From the NCBI GenBank assembly GCA_016844295.1, contig JAENIV010000020.1, positions 1 through 7,366 on the forward strand: a DNA stretch of 7,366 bases, read 5' to 3'. The position numbers were made by a program, and so were the translations under genes. The stretch's first letter is position 1, and the number at the start of each line of letters is the position of its first letter. This DNA comes from Candidatus Berkelbacteria bacterium (lineage in GTDB: Bacteria; Patescibacteriota; UBA1384; UBA12157; JAENIV01). The notes under the pieces are model-generated. The model was not told the DNA's origin, searched no databases, and worked only from the letters and a program-made list of their open reading frames with translations. Below are positions 1-5,607 of the stretch, in pieces.

Positions 1-2
1 GC

Positions 3-242
3 ACCTTAAAACATAGCGCTCATCGTGGCGATTACTACAACAATAACGAACACGATGATATTTATCTTGTTGAAAGGGAAGTTGACCCCATGACGCTCAT
101 TTTTCATCCCGATGAAGTGGCGGGATTTAAATTGATGCCGTGGCGTGAACTTAAAGAAAAAATTAACGCCAAAACTTCCGGCTTTGTTTCTCATGGCCAA
201 TACCCGAGGTTATTTGAAATTATTGAAGAAAAAGGCTATTAG
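3..242 (+). CDS. Nudix-family hydrolase, C-terminal part (5' end outside window)
   Basis: An open frame runs from the window edge to a TAG at 240-242, giving 79 residues without a start. The segment DDIYLVEREVD, then HPDEVAGFKLMPWRELKEKI, matches the late part of a Nudix fold: a beta strand with the acidic 'NE..D.YLV' pattern, then 'dEVagf.lmp..EL', then a helix. The tail FVSHGQYPRLFEII resembles the last helix of Nudix proteins of the IPP-isomerase/YfcD type. The catalytic Nudix box (GX5EX7REUXEEXGU) would lie upstream and cannot be seen, so activity and substrate (usually a nucleoside-diphosphate-linked compound) are unknown. No terminator with a T-run follows it directly. The hairpin at 355-420 could end its transcript as well as act on the next gene. 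Confidence 0.6.
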   Translation, partial: TLKHSAHRGDYYNNNEHDDIYLVEREVDPMTLIFHPDEVAGFKLMPWRELKEKINAKTSGFVSHGQYPRLFEIIEEKGY

Positions 243-290
243 TCGATTTAACAGCGGATTATTGGCGGGTAAGGTATCAGTGCCTACGCC

Positions 291-319
291 TTGACACTAA
301 CCCTAAACTGTGTTATAGT
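291..319 (+). promoter_or_regulatory. Sigma70-type promoter of the helicase gene
   Basis: The -35 box TTGACA (291-296, perfect) is separated by 17 bases from the -10 box TATAGT (314-319), which is preceded by TGT, an extended -10. Transcription would start near 326 and leave an untranslated leader of about 125 nt before the ATG at 452. Confidence 0.8.
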
Positions 320-354
320 AGTATCTGATCAAGAAAGTATTGTTCTATAGATTT

Positions 355-420
355 CCGAAAAGCTTAATTAATGGATGTTCTATACAACAATCCATTTAAT
401 TAATTCACTTCGGTTTTTTT
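355..420 (+). terminator. Intrinsic-terminator-like hairpin in the helicase leader (candidate attenuator)
   Basis: A long hairpin: CCGAA (355-359) pairs with TTCGG (409-413), 364-375 pairs with 391-403 with a one-base bulge at 397, and TGTT (376-379) pairs with AACA (386-389) around a six-base loop. Seven T follow at 414-420, as in a Rho-independent terminator. It lies downstream of the promoter at 291-319 and upstream of the helicase start codon, and the 31 bases from 421 to 451 are too short for another promoter. Helicase expression from that promoter therefore appears to need readthrough or antitermination. Alternatively it ends a short RNA of about 95 nt, or transcripts from the upstream Nudix gene. 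Confidence 0.7.
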
Positions 421-451
421 GTATAAAAACCAAAGTTGACGGAAAGACAAC

Positions 452-1663
452 ATGCAACAATTTAATCGTTCGGGTCAAAGATTTTCAGGAAATAATCGTG
501 GATTTTACCGGTCCGGTAATCCGGCCAGTTTTCGGCCAAAAAGGGGCCGTGGCGAAAATATCGATGCCTCTCGTTTTGTCAGTAAGTCCTCTCCCACTTT
601 TTCTGATACTACCCCAGCCATTCAACACTCATTCAGCGATTTTGGTTTAAGTGAAGGGCTTAAAAAAAATCTTGAGTATCGAAAATATACCACGCCAACA
701 CCAATTCAGGATCAGGCAATTTTGCCGATAGTGGCTGGGCGCGATTTGATCGGTAAGGCCAGTACCGGTACCGGCAAGACGGCCGCTTTTTTGCTGCCAC
801 TTATCAATAAAGTGCAAAAAAATCGTTATGAAAAAGTCTTAATCATCACGCCGACAAGGGAGCTCGCGACTCAAATTGAGGACGAGTTTCGACAATTCGC
901 GTTGAGTATGGGCATTTTTTCCGCTATTTGTGTCGGTGGCATGCCGATTAGAAAGCAAATCAACAATCTACGTCGAAATCCTAATTTTGTCATTGGCACA
1001 CCAGGTAGACTCACAGATTTAGCCAAGCAAGGCATTCTTCGCCTTTCTTCCTATCAGACAATCGTGCTCGACGAAGTTGACCGGATGCTCGATATGGGCT
1101 TTATCAATGATATCAACGCGATTTTAGAGGCGCTACCTTCGAACCGACAATCGTTGTTTTTCTCTGCAACCATGCCGCCGAAGATTCGCGTATTAACGAG
1201 CCAATATTTGAAAAATCCAGTTACAATTGAAATCAAATCAAGCGAAACGCCAGGTAACGTTGACCAAGATGTTGTCAAAGTCAGCGGCGACAAGACTGCG
1301 AAATTTGTTAAACTTCAGGATATTTTAAATCAACCGGAATTAAAAAAAGTACTAATCTTTATTGAAACAAAACACGAAGTTGAGCGCTTAGCTAAAAACT
1401 TATCAAGTTACGGTTTTAAGGCGGAATCAATTCATGGCAACAAGCGCCAATCCCAAAGACAGCGTGCCCTGGGCGCCTTCAAAAACAATGACATCAATAT
1501 TTTAGTGGCAACCGATGTTGCCGCTCGTGGGATCGATGTCAAAGACATTACCCATGTTATTAACTACACCGTGCCGCAAACTTACAACGACTATATTCAT
1601 CGCATCGGCCGAACGGGCCGCAATGGAGCAACCGGTAAAGCACTTACGTTTGTCCAGGCGTAA
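452..1663 (+). CDS. DEAD-box ATP-dependent RNA helicase (RhlE/DeaD-like)
   Basis: Complete 403-residue superfamily 2 helicase that uses ATP to unwind short RNA duplexes, in bacteria mostly for ribosome assembly, mRNA decay and growth in the cold. Visible motifs in order: Q motif (F61 to TPIQ, 83-86), motif I ASTGTGKT (103-110), Ia PTRELA (134-139), GG (162-163), Ib TPGR (183-186), II DEVD (207-210, in place of DEAD, a known variant), III SAT (238-240), IV LIFIE (301-305), V ATDVAARGID (353-362), VI HRIGRTGR (383-390). Both RecA-like domains are present. The protein stops soon after motif VI, so the C-terminal RNA-binding tail of RhlE/DeaD is missing. Instead, residues 1-35 are rich in Arg, Gly and Asn and may bind RNA. 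The start has a modest Shine-Dalgarno, GGAAAG at 441-446. Subfamily is uncertain, so no symbol is given. Confidence 0.95.
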   Translation: MQQFNRSGQRFSGNNRGFYRSGNPASFRPKRGRGENIDASRFVSKSSPTFSDTTPAIQHSFSDFGLSEGLKKNLEYRKYTTPTPIQDQAILPIVAGRDLIGKASTGTGKTAAFLLPLINKVQKNRYEKVLIITPTRELATQIEDEFRQFALSMGIFSAICVGGMPIRKQINNLRRNPNFVIGTPGRLTDLAKQGILRLSSYQTIVLDEVDRMLDMGFINDINAILEALPSNRQSLFFSATMPPKIRVLTSQYLKNPVTIEIKSSETPGNVDQDVVKVSGDKTAKFVKLQDILNQPELKKVLIFIETKHEVERLAKNLSSYGFKAESIHGNKRQSQRQRALGAFKNNDINILVATDVAARGIDVKDITHVINYTVPQTYNDYIHRIGRTGRNGATGKALTFVQA

Positions 1664-1730
1664 AAGCATTCTTTATCTGTTCGGAGCCGATTTGAGAGCG
1701 GGCGATTAAAATAATCTAATGCCTCAATAC

Positions 1731-2038
1731 TTAAGGCGTTGGGAAGAGAGTGAAATATGGGGCTACCAATAGTTTTTGTTCTTTCTGCTCAGATTGGCAT
1801 TTTTTTGTATATTCGATGATCTCGTCTAGATCTATCCTGCTCGCGTGTTTTGGATCTAAGTGAATATCTTTTTTTGTGAGAGAGCAAGAACCCGATCTTG
1901 GTGGACGCTTTCTTCAGTGGCAATTTGCTCCTGGAAACTAGCGTCGGGAAAGAGAAAACTATAGCCGTGATAGAGCAATGAAAGTTATTCTTCCGAGGTA
2001 GCACAGAACTCGATGATAATTTTTTCCTCGTTGGTCAT
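1731..2038 (-). pseudogene. Broken small gene, about 102 codons, unknown function (in-frame stop plus -1 frameshift)
   Basis: On the minus strand a perfect Shine-Dalgarno (AGGAGGTGA, 2048-2040) precedes ATG at 2038-2036. Translation gives MTNEEKIIIEFCATSEE and then TAA (1987-1985). The same frame continues as LSLLYHGYSFLFPDASFQEQ, then IATEESVHQDRVLALSQKK, up to a run of seven A (1875-1869), after which a TAG soon closes it. Moving back one base at the run opens DIHLDPKHASRIDLDEIIEY, then TKKCQSEQKEQKLLVAPY, then FTLFPTP and TAA (1733-1731). All three pieces have normal protein-like composition, unlike the Ser/Arg/Lys-rich 71-residue frame overlapping them. I recognise no family. The heptamer at the shift, A AAA AAG in the zero frame, is the dnaX-type slippery sequence, so recoding is possible. 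The upstream TAA makes decay, or sequence error, the simpler reading. A TTG at 1978 could restart translation. Confidence 0.6.
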
Positions 2039-2081
2039 TTCACCTCCTAAGTTTATATACTCAACATAGATGAATAAACAG

Positions 2082-2087
2082 ATTATA
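2082..2087 (-). promoter_or_regulatory. Perfect -10 box upstream of the broken minus-strand gene
   Basis: TATAAT reads on the minus strand at 2087-2082, 44 bases before the ATG at 2038. No good -35 hexamer lies 16-18 bases upstream, where the sequence is only AT-rich. Together with the perfect Shine-Dalgarno it suggests this gene was, or still is, transcribed on its own. Confidence 0.45.
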
Positions 2088-2187
2088 GTAAGCCGTTGAA
2101 AAAACACTATTTATAACCAAATTTTTCTGGTAAAATAGTTCTCGAAAAATTTTCATTTATGGGTGAGGATAGTTATTGATAAAAGAA

Positions 2188-2215
2188 ACAAGGGCCGCTA
2201 ACGAGCGGCCCTTGT
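2188..2215 (-). terminator. Intrinsic terminator of the minus-strand membrane-protein gene
   Basis: A perfect 12-base-pair inverted repeat (arms 2188-2199 and 2204-2215, each containing AAGGGCCGCT or its complement) closes on a four-base loop. On the minus strand it is followed by TTCTTTTATC, a T-rich tail. It lies 29 bases past the TAG of the gene ending at 2245. There is no T-run on the plus side, so it should act only on minus-strand transcripts. Confidence 0.85.
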
Positions 2216-2244
2216 CGAATGCGCTTGCGTGCGCGATGGCGAGG

Positions 2245-3084
2245 CTAGGATTCGGCGCTTGCCGGTTTCGGCGGCCGTTCCGGCAGCGGGATCGAGAGGA
2301 GCCACGGACCCAGTATGAAGTAGCTCCAGACGCCAGTCAGGCCACCGACCAGACCATCGAGTGCTAAAGTGATGCCGAGCGAGGCGGTGAAGAAGCGCCC
2401 GAAGGTAACGCCCACGATGGCGCCCAGCATGCAGCAGAGTCGCCTATCTGAGTGGATGAGTTGGAGGACGCGGATGGTGAAGACGATAAACCGAGGGGTT
2501 GAACAGACAAGGTAGACGAGCAGGCGGATCAGGCCGTAGATACACAAGCCCACTAGAACCACTATCCATAACGCGGTTGCCAGGACATTGCCAAGACGCC
2601 ACGCGAACTCCCACATTCCTCTATAGGTGTACAGCGAAATTGGTTCGTTTGGGAATATCTTTAGGGTGTTTGTCGCTATGGACCACATTAGCCAGGTGAA
2701 GGTGTTAATCATGGCCGCAACGGAGAGAGTTAGACAACTGGACAATATAATACCGAAACCGTCATCTGGCGAAATGAGATAGTGTGTCAGCGGGAATGAG
2801 AGAAGGGGGGTGGCGGCCAAGATGTACAGGAGAGTATTCTTGGCACATCTTTTGGCTGTTTTCTTCTTGAGGTATGGTGTGAGTTTCGGCCAGACCTCAA
2901 TCGCTGCCTGCTTGATGGCGCGGCTGACAGCTTTGATGTCGTAGGCGAGGTAGCCCACGGCCGCGCCGCTTGCCAGTCCGAGGATGGCCCAGGCGACTCC
3001 GCCTACGGAGCCGACCAGACCACCGAGTACAGCGCCCATGGCGCTGGCGATGAACACCTGTGCGACCGATCGTAGTTGGGTCAT
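2245..3084 (-). CDS. Multi-pass membrane protein of unknown function
   Basis: 279-residue hydrophobic protein without enzymatic motifs that I recognise. Residues 8-48 form a glycine-rich hydrophobic hairpin (MGAVLGGLVGSVGG, then LASGAAVGYLAYD). A positively charged stretch follows (51-82, KKKTAKR). Hydrophobic segments lie at about 83-104, 110-136 and 165-195. HSDRRL (211-216) leads into a second glycine-rich hairpin (LGAIVGVTFG, then GLVGGLTGVWSYF, 220-257), and the tail is short, soluble and Pro-rich. The two glycine-rich ends resemble each other and may be an internal duplication. The 'IHSD.RL' plus Gly-hairpin layout recalls uncharacterised membrane proteins that I associate with Patescibacteria, from memory only. 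The start is set by AGGAGG (3098-3093), eight bases before the ATG. The gene is plainly more GC-rich than its neighbours and has its own promoter and terminator, so it is a self-contained and possibly acquired unit. Confidence 0.85.
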   Translation of the reverse strand: MTQLRSVAQVFIASAMGAVLGGLVGSVGGVAWAILGLASGAAVGYLAYDIKAVSRAIKQAAIEVWPKLTPYLKKKTAKRCAKNTLLYILAATPLLSFPLTHYLISPDDGFGIILSSCLTLSVAAMINTFTWLMWSIATNTLKIFPNEPISLYTYRGMWEFAWRLGNVLATALWIVVLVGLCIYGLIRLLVYLVCSTPRFIVFTIRVLQLIHSDRRLCCMLGAIVGVTFGRFFTASLGITLALDGLVGGLTGVWSYFILGPWLLSIPLPERPPKPASAES

Positions 3085-3100
3085 TTACCCAACCTCCTTT

Positions 3101-3122
3101 CGCCACCGCTTGGCGGTTGGCG
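3101..3122 (-). promoter_or_regulatory. Leader hairpin next to the Shine-Dalgarno of the membrane-protein gene
   Basis: CGCCA (3101-3105) and CCGC (3106-3109) pair with GCGG (3113-3116) and TGGCG (3118-3122) around a three-base loop, with a single bulged base at 3117. On the minus-strand mRNA this nine-pair GC-rich stem ends just two bases before the AGGAGG (3098-3093). It could stabilise the 5' end or tune access of the ribosome. No T-run follows, so it is not a terminator. Confidence 0.5.
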
Positions 3123-3163
3123 TCTTGATCGTAATTTGTGCGCGGCAGTTACACTCGCTGATG

Positions 3164-3192
3164 ATTATATTATAATTCAGATGCTTTGTCAA
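3164..3192 (-). promoter_or_regulatory. Perfect-consensus sigma70 promoter of the membrane-protein gene
   Basis: On the minus strand TTGACA (3192-3187) and TATAAT (3169-3164) are separated by exactly 17 bases, so both hexamers are perfect. The start would be near 3157, giving a leader of about 73 nt that carries the hairpin at 3101-3122. Strong expression is expected unless repressed. Confidence 0.8.
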
Positions 3193-3204
3193 AACAAAAG
3201 AGTC

Positions 3205-3233
3205 TTCAAATCCGGTTGAAAATGTGCTAAAAT
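3205..3233 (+). promoter_or_regulatory. Promoter of the mnmA operon
   Basis: TTCAAA (3205-3210, 4 of 6 matches), a 17-base spacer and TAAAAT (3228-3233) preceded by TGC, an extended -10. The expected start is near 3240, only about three bases before the mnmA ATG at 3243. The -35 box lies 12 bases from the -35 box of the divergent minus-strand promoter, so the two may compete or share an operator. Confidence 0.6.
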
Positions 3234-3242
3234 TAACCTGTT

Positions 3243-4397
3243 ATGAAGAAAAAAAGAGTTATTGTCGCTATGAGTGGCGGGGTGGATTCGTCAGTGGCTG
3301 CCGCGCTTTTGAAAAAACAAGGCTATGAAGTCATTGGTATTTTTATGAAACTATGGGCGGACAAGGTTGCCAATACGGATTTAGTTAAAGAAAATATTTG
3401 TTGTTCGGTGGAAGCCGCTACCGCTGCTCGCGCGGTAGCACATAAATTGGAAATCCCTTTCTATGTTGTTAATCTCGAGAAAGAATTTAAAAAAGCCGTT
3501 GTTGATTATTATGTTAAAGAATATGAAGAAGGCAGAACTCCGAACCCTTGTGTTATTTGTAATCGAGATATTAAGGGCGAGGTTTTAATGCGGAAAGCCC
3601 TTGAAATGGAGGCGGATTTTTTGGCAACAGGCCACTATGCGCGAATACGCGAAGTCAAAAGCCAGTACTCAAAAGCCAAATTAACTGAATATAAATTATT
3701 GACAGCCGTTGATGAAAATAAAGATCAAACATATTTTTTATGGACTCTGACTCAAAAACATTTAGCAAAACTTTTATTTCCTGTTGGCGAGTACACAAAG
3801 CCAGATGTTAGAAAAATGGCGGCCAAAATGCATTTGCCAACGGCCGAACGAAAAGAATCCCAGGGAATTTGTTTCATCCCAGACCGAGATGTATGTGCGT
3901 TTTTGCATCGATACGCAAAAAAATTAACTAAGCCCGGCCCGATTATGGATAAAACCGGGAAACGCCTAGGCATTCATTCCGGCTTGATAAATTATACAAT
4001 AGGTCAACGGGAAAGACTTAATATTGGTGGCCCCCGAGCGTATTATGTGCTAAAATTAAATAAAAGAAATAACAGTTTGATTGTCGGAAATGACGGTGAT
4101 CTTTATAAAACGAAACTAATTGCCGAAAGTTTAAATTGGATAACGCCGAAAAACAAAGATCAGTTTAAAATTTCTAAAATTGGCGGCCGAATCCGTTATG
4201 GGCACACGGTCGCGGAATGTAAATTGGATTGTAGTCATCGAAATCGTGTTAAAGTAACATTCGACGTTCCCCAACGGGCGATTACTCCAGGACAATCAAT
4301 TGTTTTTTACTTGCCTCGACCTGTCTCTCGTATCACCGAGGGAGCGAAGTCGAGAGGTGACGGTAAAGAAGTATTAGGTGGAGGAATCATTAATTGA
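3243..4397 (+). CDS. mnmA: tRNA-specific 2-thiouridylase MnmA
   Basis: 384-residue cytoplasmic enzyme that replaces O2 of the wobble uridine (U34) in tRNAs for Lys, Glu and Gln with sulfur, using ATP to adenylate the base and persulfide sulfur. The N-terminal PP-loop is SGGVDSS (11-17). The catalytic cysteines are in NPCVICN (C103, which attacks the adenylated base) and ESQGIC (C210, the persulfide carrier). ATGHYAR (128-134) and the central NYTIGQRERL region are typical, and the C-terminal beta barrel ends in the family signature VLGGGII. Family length is normal (about 360) apart from an insertion near residues 357-375, between IVFYL and KEVLGGGI, encoded by the palindromic element at 4315-4354. 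No Shine-Dalgarno precedes the ATG, in keeping with a near-leaderless mRNA. Its TGA overlaps the TTG of the next gene. The in-frame ATG at codon 10 lies inside the PP-loop region and is too late. Confidence 0.96.
   Translation: MKKKRVIVAMSGGVDSSVAAALLKKQGYEVIGIFMKLWADKVANTDLVKENICCSVEAATAARAVAHKLEIPFYVVNLEKEFKKAVVDYYVKEYEEGRTPNPCVICNRDIKGEVLMRKALEMEADFLATGHYARIREVKSQYSKAKLTEYKLLTAVDENKDQTYFLWTLTQKHLAKLLFPVGEYTKPDVRKMAAKMHLPTAERKESQGICFIPDRDVCAFLHRYAKKLTKPGPIMDKTGKRLGIHSGLINYTIGQRERLNIGGPRAYYVLKLNKRNNSLIVGNDGDLYKTKLIAESLNWITPKNKDQFKISKIGGRIRYGHTVAECKLDCSHRNRVKVTFDVPQRAITPGQSIVFYLPRPVSRITEGAKSRGDGKEVLGGGIIN
4315..4354 (+). repeat. Palindromic element inside the 3' end of mnmA
   Basis: Imperfect inverted repeat. 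Outer arms CTCGAC (4315-4320) and GTCGAG (4349-4354) match exactly. Inner arms TCTCTCG (4324-4330) and CGAGGGA (4337-4343) pair with one G·U, around the loop TATCAC (4331-4336). The right arm contains GAGCGAAGTCGA, a core I know from small dispersed palindromes in many bacterial genomes. It is translated in frame as part of an extra loop (RPVSRITEGAKSRGDG) just before the conserved MnmA tail. Only one copy is in the window. Confidence 0.55.
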
Positions 4398-5590
4398 AGC
4401 CATTTAAAGGTTTTCTAAAAGTTATCGGGATTCTCTGGGTTGCCGTGATTTTTTATTTTTTAGGTTATTTAGTAGGAAATAAAAATCTTACCTTTAACGA
4501 AAATTTCAAACCGCAGGTAGTTAAAACCGATCTTGGCAAACCCCAAGACGTAGATTTTTCTATGTTTTGGGATGCTTGGAATATTGTTACGGATAAATTT
4601 GTCGGGAAAATAAATACCCAAAAAATGGTTTATGGGGCAATTAAAGGCATGGTAGAGTCTTTGGGGGACCCTTATACAAGTTTTATGGAAGCCAACGACA
4701 GTAAAATGCTCCAAGAAGATTTATCCGGGCAAATTCAAGGAATTGGTGCAGAAATAACCGAGAAAGACGGTAAAATATTAGTCGTTGCGCCCTTGGCAGA
4801 TTCACCGGCAGAACGCGCGGGATTAAAGCCGAAAGATGAAATTTTACGAATAGATAAAGAAACTACAAGCAATATGTCTTTAAATGTGGCTATCAGTAAA
4901 ATACGAGGTAAAGCAGGCACGGAAGTTAATCTTCTTGTTAATCGAGCGGATTTTCAAAAACCTCAAGAATTTAAAATAAAACGGGAAAAAATTATTATTA
5001 AATCGGTTAAGTATGAAATGAAAGATAATATCGGTTATATTAATATTACCCAGTTCGGAGACGATACCACGGATTTGGCGAAAACTGCCGCGAGCGAAAT
5101 CAAAAAACAAAATCCAAAAGCAATTGTCTTGGATTTGAGAGATAATCCAGGAGGATATCTTGATTCTGCCGTTGATGTGGCATCACTTTTTATGAAAAGA
5201 GGTGTTGTCGTTAAAGAGCAAAATAAAGACGGTAAGATTGAAGAATTAAAAACCACCTTAGAAGGAATATTATCTGGGTATAGAATTGTAATTTTAGCAA
5301 ATGAAGGCTCAGCCTCCGCTTCCGAAATTGTCGCTGGGGCATTACGAGATTCACGAGGATCTTTAATTGTCGGTAAAAGAACTTTTGGAAAAGGTTCTGT
5401 CCAAGAAGTTGAAAATCTCAAAGATGGCAACACTCTAAAAGTCACGGTCGCTAGGTGGTTAACTCCATCTGGCAAAGCAATTGACAAAGAAGGCATCACA
5501 CCAGATGTTGAGGTTGATTTAACCACTGAAGATAATGTTGCGGGTCGCGACCCGCAACTTGATCGAGCGCTTCTGGAAGCGGGTAAATGA
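4394..5590 (+). CDS. S41 C-terminal processing peptidase (CtpA/CtpB-like), membrane-anchored
   Basis: 398-residue serine protease of the carboxy-terminal processing family, which trims or degrades envelope proteins. One N-terminal transmembrane helix (about 7-28) acts as anchor, with the rest outside. A helical segment ending in GDPYTSF (91-97) precedes the PDZ domain (about 113-195, GIGAEI and SPAERAGLKPKDEIL). Then comes the protease core with LDLRDNPGG (246-254) and the Ser-Lys-Gln catalytic set: S308 in EGSASASE, K333 in FGKGSVQ and Q337. The spacing of 25 and 4 residues matches CtpB. The usual LTPSGKAIDKEGITPD follows. The start is TTG at 4394, overlapping the mnmA stop (TTGA) and preceded by GGAGGA at 4380-4385 inside the last mnmA codons, which implies translational coupling. 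Substrates cannot be told from sequence. The pseudopilin-like and LemA proteins encoded downstream are envelope neighbours but not proven targets. Confidence 0.94.
   Translation: MKPFKGFLKVIGILWVAVIFYFLGYLVGNKNLTFNENFKPQVVKTDLGKPQDVDFSMFWDAWNIVTDKFVGKINTQKMVYGAIKGMVESLGDPYTSFMEANDSKMLQEDLSGQIQGIGAEITEKDGKILVVAPLADSPAERAGLKPKDEILRIDKETTSNMSLNVAISKIRGKAGTEVNLLVNRADFQKPQEFKIKREKIIIKSVKYEMKDNIGYINITQFGDDTTDLAKTAASEIKKQNPKAIVLDLRDNPGGYLDSAVDVASLFMKRGVVVKEQNKDGKIEELKTTLEGILSGYRIVILANEGSASASEIVAGALRDSRGSLIVGKRTFGKGSVQEVENLKDGNTLKVTVARWLTPSGKAIDKEGITPDVEVDLTTEDNVAGRDPQLDRALLEAGK
5537..5558. repeat. Perfect 22-base palindrome inside the protease gene
   Basis: GTTGCGGGTCG (5537-5547) is followed directly by its exact reverse complement (5548-5558). 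It is translated in frame as VAGRDPQ, just before the last helix of the S41 protein. It is far more GC-rich than the sequence around it. In RNA it would form a stem with a minimal loop, and in DNA a cruciform or a dimer-binding site. No T-run follows, so it is not an intrinsic terminator. Confidence 0.6.
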
Positions 5591-5607
5591 AAAAGAAAGT
5601 TAAACAT

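Noticed and set aside
264..290. Inverted-repeat-like sequence after the Nudix gene (GGCG ... CGCC) as its terminator
   Set aside because: The stem is broken by several bulges and is followed by TTGACAC rather than a T-run.
1789..2004. 71-residue minus-strand frame (MLPRKNNF...) as a gene
   Set aside because: It has no Shine-Dalgarno and a Ser/Arg/Lys-biased composition, and it overlaps the more protein-like pieces of the broken gene that starts at 2038.
2108..2136. Possible plus-strand extended -10 promoter (TGG followed by TAAAAT at 2131-2136)
   Set aside because: The -35 position with a 17-base spacer is poor, and no plus-strand gene follows; only tiny frames of up to 12 codons run into the terminator hairpin.
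3223..4059. 14-base repeat TGTGCTAAAATTAA at 3223-3236 and 4046-4059
   Set aside because: The second copy codes for conserved-looking MnmA residues and the sequence is AT-rich; probably coincidence.
4395..4397. UGA read as glycine (genetic code 25), as in some CPR groups
   Set aside because: UGA ends mnmA right after the conserved LGGGII tail and ends the protease gene right at the next start, so it works as a stop here.
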